From: Gammaproteobacteria bacterium
GTDB lineage: Bacteria > Pseudomonadota > Gammaproteobacteria > PS1 > Pseudothioglobaceae
Reading direction: 5' to 3'
Assembly (NCBI GenBank): GCA_028599035.1
Contig: JAQRMT010000044.1
Span: forward strand, 1 to 11,042
DNA: 11,042 bases
Made by a program: the position numbers and the translations under genes. Positions 7,292-11,042 of the stretch are shown here, piece by piece (positions within the stretch are counted from its first letter, which is position 1; every line of letters starts with the position of its first letter). The notes beneath the pieces are model-generated. The model had not been told where the DNA came from. It worked only from the letters and a program-made list of their open reading frames with translations, and ran no database searches.

Positions 7292-7375
7292 TTAATTAGC
7301 CAACTTTGAGAAAAAATCCAAATAATCCTCTAACTCTTTTCGACTAATCAATAAATACCCTTTCTTTGCTTTCAT
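7292..7375 (-). CDS. 27-residue leader or microprotein ORF after Fur-type promoter
   Basis: A 27-aa ORF, MKAKKGYLLISRKELEDYLD followed by FFSKLAN, with a strong Shine-Dalgarno (AACAGGAGAAAC) at correct spacing. It is the first ORF after the Fur-type promoter at 7443-7471, about 60 nt from the expected transcription start. The peptide has a basic N-terminus and an amphipathic helical remainder, with no Cys and no signal peptide. It could be a real microprotein, the truncated start of a lost gene, or a leader peptide. The quality of its ribosome binding site is the main argument that it is translated. Confidence 0.5.
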   Translation of the reverse strand: MKAKKGYLLISRKELEDYLDFFSKLAN

Positions 7376-7437
7376 TTTTGTTTCTCCTGTTAGATGTTGT
7401 TAATTCAATAAGGCTTTTTTGTTCTCAAGTTCTTATA

Positions 7438-7464
7438 TGCAAATGATACTTATTATCATTTGCA
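7438..7464. promoter_or_regulatory. Fur palindrome of the small-protein operon
   Basis: A 27-bp palindrome with perfect 11-bp arms, TGCAAATGATA-N5-TATCATTTGCA, containing the Fur-like 19-mer AATGATACTTATTATCATT (7442-7460). It overlaps the -10 and spacer of the minus-strand promoter. Its arms are the same as those of the palindrome before the porin operon, indicating shared iron control. Confidence 0.85.
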
Positions 7465-7471
7465 TTGTCAA
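7443..7471 (-). promoter_or_regulatory. Sigma-70-like promoter of the small-protein operon
   Basis: On the minus strand TTGACA (7466-7471) is followed after 17 nt by TATCAT (7443-7448). The -10 lies within the Fur palindrome. The expected transcription start is near 7436. No gene longer than 100 codons follows before the next promoter, so the promoter must serve the four small ORFs or an RNA. Confidence 0.7.
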
Positions 7472-7497
7472 CAACAACGACCATTATTTTACATTTG

Positions 7498-7513
7498 TTG
7501 TGAAATATCACAA
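7498..7513. promoter_or_regulatory. Second palindromic operator upstream of the small-protein promoter
   Basis: TTGTGAAATATCACAA has perfect 6-bp arms around a 4-bp spacer. It lies 34 nt upstream of the Fur palindrome and is centred about 70 nt before the predicted transcription start. It matches the element at 6540-6555 at 14 of 16 positions, in the same position relative to its promoter. It is probably bound by a CRP/FNR-like or other dimeric activator not identifiable here. Confidence 0.55.
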
Positions 7514-7521
7514 AATTTAGA

Positions 7522-7550
7522 TAAAAAAATAGCACGCAAAAGCGTGCTAT
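7522..7550 (-). terminator. Rho-independent terminator of the bacterioferritin operon
   Basis: The minus-strand RNA forms a perfect 9-bp stem (ATAGCACGC / GCGTGCTAT) with a 4-nt loop (TTTT), followed by a run of seven T. It lies 30 bp beyond the stop of the second bacterioferritin gene and separates that operon from the small-protein promoter downstream. Confidence 0.9.
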
Positions 7551-7580
7551 ATCGAGGAATACAACAACTAGAACATAACG

Positions 7581-8048
7581 CTACATTTGAGATTGAATAT
7601 AATTTTGAACACCCATTTTATCGATCAAACCCAGCTGTTTTTCTAGCCAATAAGTGTGATCTTCTTCAGTATCTTTTAATTGGACACGCAACATAGTACG
7701 CGTTACAAAATCAGATTCTTCTTCGCATAGTTGAATAGCATCTTTTAAATCGCCCGCTACTTTATATTCAAGTTTAAGATCATTTTCAATGCAAGATTTA
7801 ACATCAGTGCCGATATTCAATTCATCTTGAATAGACAAATCTGGTGTTGTTTCCAAAAACAACAAACGCTTGATGATTTGGTCAGCATGGTCTGTTTCTT
7901 CTTCCATTTCATGATTGAGACGCTCGTATAATTTTAACAAACCCCAATCATCATACAATCGTGAATGGGTAAAGTATTGGTCTCTGGCTGCCAATTCGCC
8001 TTTTAATAAAAATTGTAATTTTTCGATAACTTTTATATTGCCTTTCAT
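7581..8048 (-). CDS. bfr: Bacterioferritin, ferroxidase-type subunit (no haem Met)
   Basis: 155-aa bacterioferritin, the usual subunit length, forming 24-meric iron-storage shells. The ferroxidase ligands are all present: Glu18, Glu51, His54, Glu94, then Glu128 and His131 in DTEEDH (one residue later than in E. coli Bfr because of a small insertion). Position 52, the haem-ligating Met in E. coli Bfr, is Thr. The subunit should therefore oxidise iron but not bind the inter-subunit haem. The C-terminus (GVQNYIQSQM) is typical. The Shine-Dalgarno TAGGAG overlaps the stop codon of the upstream bfr gene, so the two are co-translated. It is the second gene of the Fur-associated bfr pair and ends at a strong terminator. 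Confidence 0.95.
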   Translation of the reverse strand: MKGNIKVIEKLQFLLKGELAARDQYFTHSRLYDDWGLLKLYERLNHEMEEETDHADQIIKRLLFLETTPDLSIQDELNIGTDVKSCIENDLKLEYKVAGDLKDAIQLCEEESDFVTRTMLRVQLKDTEEDHTYWLEKQLGLIDKMGVQNYIQSQM

Positions 8049-8058
8049 GGTTTTTCTC

Positions 8059-8523
8059 CTACATTATTGATTGATGATAATTCTCTGTGCCTACTTTTGA
8101 AAACAGAACGATTTGTGTTTCAAAATAATCTAACCTGTCTTCGCACTTCTCTAAGCACTCTTTTAAATGATCGCGTGTTACGAAATCTCTTTCATGCTCA
8201 GATTCAACGATGGCTGATTGCAACACCTCCCTAAATTCAACTTCTATTTCAAGATTAGCGTTTAGAATTTCCGGCACATTTTCACCAATTCTAAGTGTGC
8301 CTAGGTTTTGTAAATTTGGTAAACCTTCTAAAAATAAAATACGCTTAATTATTTCGTCAGACTCTTTCATTGCCTTGATAGAGTGTTTAAAGTTTTTCTC
8401 ACCCAATTCATTTAGTCCCCAATCTTGCAACATTCTTGCGTGTAAAAAATATTGATTGATCATTGTCAGTGACAGCCTGAGCGTTTGATTAAGTTTCTGA
8501 TTAATATTGTTGTCAATTTTCAT
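8059..8523 (-). CDS. bfr: Bacterioferritin, haem-type subunit (degenerate ferroxidase site)
   Basis: 154-aa bacterioferritin. The start at 8523 (MKIDNNINQK) is preferred over 8550 because AAAGGAGAGAATA precedes it and because the numbering then matches E. coli Bfr exactly. Haem ligand Met52 is present, but the ferroxidase ligands are mostly lost: Glu18 is Ser, Glu51 is Ala, His54 is Glu, Glu127 is Cys and His130 is Arg; only Glu94 remains. The protein is the complement of the downstream subunit, and the two likely co-assemble, as in other bacteria with two bfr types. It is the first gene of the pair, separated from bfd by a Fur box. Iron stores would be filled by one subunit and their haem-mediated release, which needs Bfd, served by the other; this division is inference. 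Confidence 0.94.
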   Translation of the reverse strand: MKIDNNINQKLNQTLRLSLTMINQYFLHARMLQDWGLNELGEKNFKHSIKAMKESDEIIKRILFLEGLPNLQNLGTLRIGENVPEILNANLEIEVEFREVLQSAIVESEHERDFVTRDHLKECLEKCEDRLDYFETQIVLFSKVGTENYHQSIM

Positions 8524-8541
8524 TATTCTCTCCTTTTGGTA

Positions 8542-8570
8542 TTGACACAAAGTTCTTCAATATATATAAT
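8542..8570 (+). promoter_or_regulatory. Sigma-70 consensus promoter of bfd
   Basis: TTGACA (8542-8547), 17-nt spacer, TATAAT (8565-8570): a perfect match to both consensus hexamers. The start site should fall near 8577, inside the Fur box. The -35 element lies in the 5' leader of the divergent bfr gene. Confidence 0.82.
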
Positions 8571-8586
8571 GATAACTATTATCATT
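8568..8586. promoter_or_regulatory. Fur box between divergent bfr and bfd
   Basis: AATGATAACTATTATCATT has perfect 8-bp arms around a 3-bp centre and overlaps the -10 and start region of the bfd promoter. It lies between two divergent iron-storage genes and could control both. bfd is commonly iron-repressed; the sign of control on bfr cannot be told from sequence. Confidence 0.88.
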
Positions 8587-8599
8587 TACATTTACGACT

Positions 8600-8812
8600 A
8601 TGTATATTTGCATTTGCAACGCTGTTACTGACAAAGACATTCAATGCGCCATCAAAAAAGGTGCTTGTTCATTAAACGATTTATCTAAACAACTCAAGGT
8701 TGGCACTTGTTGTGGTCGTTGCAAAACTTGCGCCAAAAAAATATTAAACCAATCTCAAACACTTGGCATACAAACCTTGGCCACACCCGACCCTACTCTT
8801 GCCTTTGCATAA
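8600..8812 (+). CDS. bfd: Bacterioferritin-associated ferredoxin
   Basis: 70-aa [2Fe-2S] protein that reduces bacterioferritin haem to release stored iron. The four cluster Cys are at the E. coli Bfd positions: Cys4, Cys6 (MYICICNAV), Cys38 and Cys41 (GTCCGRC); extra Cys occur at 16, 23, 37 and 44. Divergent from bfr across a Fur box and driven by a consensus promoter. The leader is only about 23 nt and has no Shine-Dalgarno, so initiation may be weak or rely on the AT-rich leader. The last 20 residues (after KKILNQ) are not conserved family sequence as far as I can tell. Confidence 0.94.
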   Translation: MYICICNAVTDKDIQCAIKKGACSLNDLSKQLKVGTCCGRCKTCAKKILNQSQTLGIQTLATPDPTLAFA

Positions 8813-8919
8813 TAGACGATATGCACTTTACACTGAAACAGAACAGCATAAAAACAAACCCTTACTCTTTATCAAAAAAGTGTGGTATTTCACAATTTTT
8901 TCAAGATATAAACTATTAA

Positions 8920-9822
8920 ATGAGACGCATTAGCAAGCAAGAAATAGTCCAATCATTGAATGACAATCATTACAGTGCAACAACAATCAGTGCTTATCAA
9001 TCTTGGATTGTTCGTTTTTTAAAATATCACAATAAAACATCATTACTATTTACCACACAAGATATTCAAAAATTTTTAACCTCTTTAACTGTTAAACAAG
9101 TTAAAGCATCAACCTACAATCAGGCATTAAATGCGATTATTTTTTTATACGATAAAATACTTAATATTCCTATAAATAACGCCCTAAGCTCAGCACTAAG
9201 GCTGAAGCGCAATAATCATTTACCCAAAACACTGTCCAAAAAGCAGATTAGCGCCATTGCCTATCACTTAAAAGGCTCTTATCAGCTCATTGTCTATCTT
9301 TTATACGGCTGTGGTTTGCGCTCTAACGAAGTGTTGAACTTAAAATTAGGTGATATTGATTTAACAAACAATCAATTAACCGTATCCAGTCACAAGCACG
9401 CTAGGGTGTTGTCAATACCTTTGAGAATTATCAATGAAATTCACAATCAAATATCGTTCGTTACCGAGCAGTATAACAAAGACACCAAGAGTAAATTTTT
9501 CCAAAAAAATAACACCGATGCGCTTTATTTATTCCCGATGAAGCAGTTGTGCAATAGTATGGAAGGTCAATTAACCAGATTTCCTATTATCAGTAACACT
9601 CTAAATTACAATATCATCGCCGCTGCCAAAAAAGTCAATATTGATTTTAAAGTCACAGCGCAAACCTTTAGATATTCCTATGCGCTACATTTATTGCAAA
9701 ATCAAGTTGATATAAAAACATTGCAAAAACTACTCGGTCACAAACACGCCAGTTCCACGATTATTTACAGCCGCATGGCGCAACAAGTTAGCCAAAACAA
9801 ATCTTTATCACCACTTGATTGA
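8920..9822 (+). CDS. Integron-integrase-like tyrosine recombinase, HxxR His replaced by Gln
   Basis: 300-aa tyrosine recombinase. The N-terminal SAM-like DNA-binding domain (about 6-90; SAYQSWIVRFLKYHNK) and C-terminal catalytic domain (about 100-300) are complete. Catalytic residues visible: Arg134 (GCGLRSNE), Lys159 (SHKHAR), Arg251, His274 (LLGHKH) and Tyr283 (IIYSR). The first His of the HxxR box is Gln (Q248-T-F-R251), and the usual RHS is RYS. Two points favour IntI rather than XerC/D: a segment before box II (ALYLFPMKQLCNSMEGQLTR, 201-220, and following) like the IntI-specific insertion, and the C-terminus SPLD shared with IntI1. It is slightly short for IntI. No Shine-Dalgarno precedes the ATG. 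Gene cassettes lie 240 bp downstream, but on the wrong side for a standard integron. It may be a degenerate or diverged enzyme; activity is uncertain. Confidence 0.78.
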   Translation: MRRISKQEIVQSLNDNHYSATTISAYQSWIVRFLKYHNKTSLLFTTQDIQKFLTSLTVKQVKASTYNQALNAIIFLYDKILNIPINNALSSALRLKRNNHLPKTLSKKQISAIAYHLKGSYQLIVYLLYGCGLRSNEVLNLKLGDIDLTNNQLTVSSHKHARVLSIPLRIINEIHNQISFVTEQYNKDTKSKFFQKNNTDALYLFPMKQLCNSMEGQLTRFPIISNTLNYNIIAAAKKVNIDFKVTAQTFRYSYALHLLQNQVDIKTLQKLLGHKHASSTIIYSRMAQQVSQNKSLSPLD

Positions 9823-9884
9823 TAACAATTCTAATAATGCGCTTATTTGTGGATAAATAACATAAAACAAGGAGATTGTCATTA

Positions 9885-10076
9885 ATGATTTTTAGTACTT
9901 TGAATTCACACAATCGAACAAAAGCCGGTCAAAAAGTTACCATCATTGGTGCAATTGTTGACTTATTGCTTTCTATCTTTAAAGTGATTGCTGGTGTATT
10001 GGGCAACTCTGGCGCATTGATTGTTGATGGTATTCACTCATTCTCCTTGTTTTTATTGTGCATAACGCCTTGCTAA
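9885..10076 (+). pseudogene. 5' fragment of cation diffusion facilitator (FieF-like) gene, truncated at cassette array
   Basis: The first about 54 residues are a clear N-terminus of a cation-efflux (CDF, FieF-like) transporter: KVTIIGAIVDLLLSIFKVIA is the first transmembrane helix, then GNSGALIVDGIHSFS. In intact proteins an Asp-containing metal-site helix (HSLSDLL) follows. Here the reading continues as LFLLCITPC and stops at 10076 inside an attC site. Intact CDF proteins are about 300 aa, so about four fifths are missing and the protein cannot transport. The start at 9885 has AGGAGA nine nt upstream; a TTG at 9876 is an alternative. The break point lies close to 10046, with the attC boundary at 10065-10066. 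Loss by recombination with a gene-cassette array is the simplest reading. Confidence 0.85.
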
Positions 10077-10147
10077 GGGGCGCGAAAATGCGCAGCATTT
10101 TGGCGTCCCAGTGGCTGAAAGCCACGACTTGAACAACTTGTTAGTGC
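10060..10147 (-). repeat. attC recombination site 1 (cassette 3' end)
   Basis: On the minus strand the site runs from the R''-like box GCACTAAC, followed by AAGTTGTTCAAG as in many attC sites, to the R' box GTTATGC (10060-10066). In between is a long imperfect hairpin in which GGGACGCCAAAATGC pairs with GCATTTTCGCGCCCC, plus a second small stem GTGGCTTTCAGCCAC. The last codon of the cassette gene (TAA) lies within the R'' box. The CCCCTTAG...GGCGTTAT end resembles Vibrio VCR sites. Length 88 bp. Confidence 0.82.
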
Positions 10148-10715
10148 TCTTTATATTCATTTGTTCTAATTCTTCTATCTATTTCACGCTCTATTGCGCC
10201 AGTTGCATAGTTTTTATTTCCACCCGTTATAGAAGCAATAGTACGTTGACAATTTTCACATAGAAAGTCAGTTTTATTGATGTCTGCACAGAGGTTACCA
10301 CAAGAACTGTCATCGTAGACTAGTGTTGCATCGCAGCCAGGACAAAAGCACCATACGTTTGAAAATTTGATTACCAGCCCAAGTCCAGCGCCATTTTGCG
10401 CCATGAATAAAGTCTTCAGTATATGATTTGAAATCAGCCTCTTCAGACTCACCTTTCATAGCAAGGTATATATTTACTAAACCGACAATTGCCAAAAATG
10501 AAATTATTAGCCATGCCCAACCAGGAAGGGAGTATGAAGCCACTAGGGCGTTCCAGCACCAAACTGCACCAGACCAAATCCAAGATAAAAATCTAGCAAA
10601 ATACCCTCGTAACACCGGAACCGATAAAAGAATTACTCCAACTATTACTGAAGCGATTATTCCGTTTCTAATCGATTTATAAGAATTTTCGCTCATAGTT
10701 CTCCTTGAGCACTAA
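10066..10715 (-). mobile_element. Integron-type gene cassette (about 650 bp)
   Basis: A cassette reading leftwards begins TTAGTGCTC at 10715 and ends at the cut point in the R' box of attC site 1. Its first bases (G|TTAGTGC) are exactly complementary to the R'' box GCACTAAC of its own attC, as expected for a cassette that was once a circle. The gene begins 19 nt from the cassette edge with AAGGAGAACT before its ATG and fills the cassette, the normal cassette layout. No promoter is visible inside. Confidence 0.8.
10141..10696 (-). pseudogene. Cassette gene: membrane protein with zinc-ribbon-like C-terminus, split by a one-base frameshift
   Basis: Two overlapping ORFs make one protein. The first (10696-10310) supplies about 110 residues: an N-terminus (MSENSYKS), two probable membrane segments (about 10-30 and 58-80) and then YTEDFIHGAKWRWTWAGNQI. 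The second (in frame from about 10361 to 10141) continues SNVWCFCPGCDATLVYDDSS and has CPGC and CENC pairs, which could form a zinc ribbon, before ending in YATGAIEREIDRRIRTNEY. Removing one T from the TTTT at 10362-10365 joins the frames as ...NQI-SNVWC.... The complete product would be about 183 aa. I do not recognise a named family. The frameshift may be a true mutation or a homopolymer sequencing error. The ATG has a strong AAGGAG ribosome site. Confidence 0.7.
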
Positions 10716-10767
10716 CGCCTCACTTCAACGGCTGCGTTAGCAGTCCGCTGAAAGTGTTTGTTAGGTG
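10709..10767 (-). repeat. attC recombination site 2
   Basis: A 59-bp site, read on the minus strand from CACCTAAC (10760-10767) to GTTAGTGC (10709-10716). The inner arms CACTTTCAGCGG and CCGTTGAAGTG pair with an extra base, and a small central stem CTGCTAACGCAG caps the hairpin. R''-L''-L'-R' order and size are those of a short classical attC. It belongs to a cassette lying to the right, of which only the end is in the window. Confidence 0.82.
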
Positions 10768-10814
10768 TTTTTATAATCATAAGTTATTGTTTTTAATAAA
10801 AAAATTAAAATAAA

Positions 10815-10915
10815 AGGGTAGCGTCCCCTTATTTATAACTAAAATAATTAGCATTTAATTCACACTGACCCCTTTATATATTAAATAATTAATGTTTGTG
10901 TCCCCTTATCTTTTC
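10815..10915. repeat. REP-like repeat patch (three GGGG-containing motifs)
   Basis: Read on the minus strand three related motifs occur: GATAAGGGGACACAAAC (10895-10911), AAAGGGGTCAGTGTGAATT (about 10858-10876) and AAGGGGACGCTACCCTT (about 10818-10834). The third is a short stem-loop. They resemble the motifs near REP-associated tyrosine transposases, as I remember them; no transposase gene is in the window. No ORF is present between the attC site and the glyA fragment. Confidence 0.5.
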
Positions 10916-11042
10916 TTATTTCACCACATCAACATGTTCACAACCGCCGTAGTAACGCTTTTTAGGATAACCTTCTGCATACTTATTGGTAAGCTGTGAA
11001 CCTTGCGCCTCCATAACTGCGGGTGAAGTATAGTTTTCACTG
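10916..11042 (-). pseudogene. glyA: Internal fragment of serine hydroxymethyltransferase gene, cut after 41 visible codons
   Basis: The minus strand from 11041 translates as SENYTSPAVMEAQGSQLTNK, then YAEGYPKKRYYGGCEHVDVVK and a stop. This is the highly conserved N-terminal part of serine hydroxymethyltransferase, equal to about residues 35-75 of E. coli GlyA, including the substrate/PLP region with Tyr55, Glu57 and Tyr65. The normal continuation (EQLAIDRAKELFG...) is absent; the frame ends at TAA and passes straight into a REP-like repeat. The PLP lysine and most of the enzyme are lost. The upstream part runs off the window. As glyA is normally important for growth, an intact copy probably exists elsewhere, which makes this a duplicated or transferred stub. 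Confidence 0.88.

Noticed and set aside
8876..8905. Possible terminator hairpin after bfd (AAAAAAGTG...CACAATTTTTT)
   Set aside because: The stem has only three G/C-containing pairs and a mismatched A/T flank; too weak to call.
8707..8919. Plus-strand 70-codon ORF between bfd and the recombinase gene
   Set aside because: Half of it overlaps bfd in another frame and no ribosome site or motif is present; the part from the ATG at 8821 is only 32 codons.
10041..10076. The end of the FieF fragment (LFLLCITPC) as a real short protein tail
   Set aside because: These codons come from junction and attC sequence and do not resemble any CDF protein.
10355..10370. Programmed ribosomal frameshift in the cassette gene
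   Set aside because: The required shift is +1 at a plain TTTT run without a classical slippery site or stimulatory structure that I can see; mutation or sequencing error is simpler.

Overview
The window is AT-rich bacterial DNA from a probable gammaproteobacterium. The bacterioferritins, Bfd, FieF and GlyA fragments look gammaproteobacterial. A marine sulfur-oxidiser or symbiont of the SUP05/Thioglobus type is plausible, but this is an impression and not proven. No rRNA, tRNA or CRISPR array was seen.

Positions 1-6560 (minus strand) hold a Fur-type iron locus. An LbtU-like porin, a long imelysin, a di-heme DHOR/DUF1111 protein, a second imelysin and a fatty-acid-hydroxylase-family membrane protein form one tight, partly overlapping operon (6356 to 1238). 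Next in the same direction is a di-heme cytochrome c peroxidase/MauG-type lipoprotein with its own sigma-70-like promoter and Fur box. The set resembles iron-regulated imelysin/DHOR operons and probably serves iron acquisition at the cell envelope.

Positions 6600-7550 look empty of long genes but hold a second Fur-type promoter and four very small minus-strand ORFs (27, 45, 54 and 54 codons). The last three are packed together. The 45-residue product ends in a Cys cluster, CTGCCCPDCP. Both this promoter and the porin promoter carry a near-identical Fur palindrome with a second 16-bp palindrome (TTGTGAWATATCACAM) 33-34 nt upstream. This is the best candidate for an undescribed system: a small-protein operon apparently co-regulated with iron uptake.

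Positions 7522-8812 are the iron-storage module. There are two bacterioferritin genes, one with the ferroxidase ligands and no haem Met, the other with the haem Met and no ferroxidase centre. They are divergent from bfd across a perfect Fur box.

Positions 8920-11042 are a recombination zone. It holds an integron-integrase-like tyrosine recombinase whose catalytic HxxR His is Gln, and a fieF gene cut off after about 54 codons. Next comes a 650-bp gene cassette between two attC sites, reading leftwards, whose gene is broken by a one-base frameshift. The window ends with a REP-like repeat patch and a 41-codon internal fragment of glyA. The 5' stubs of fieF and glyA face each other across the cassette.
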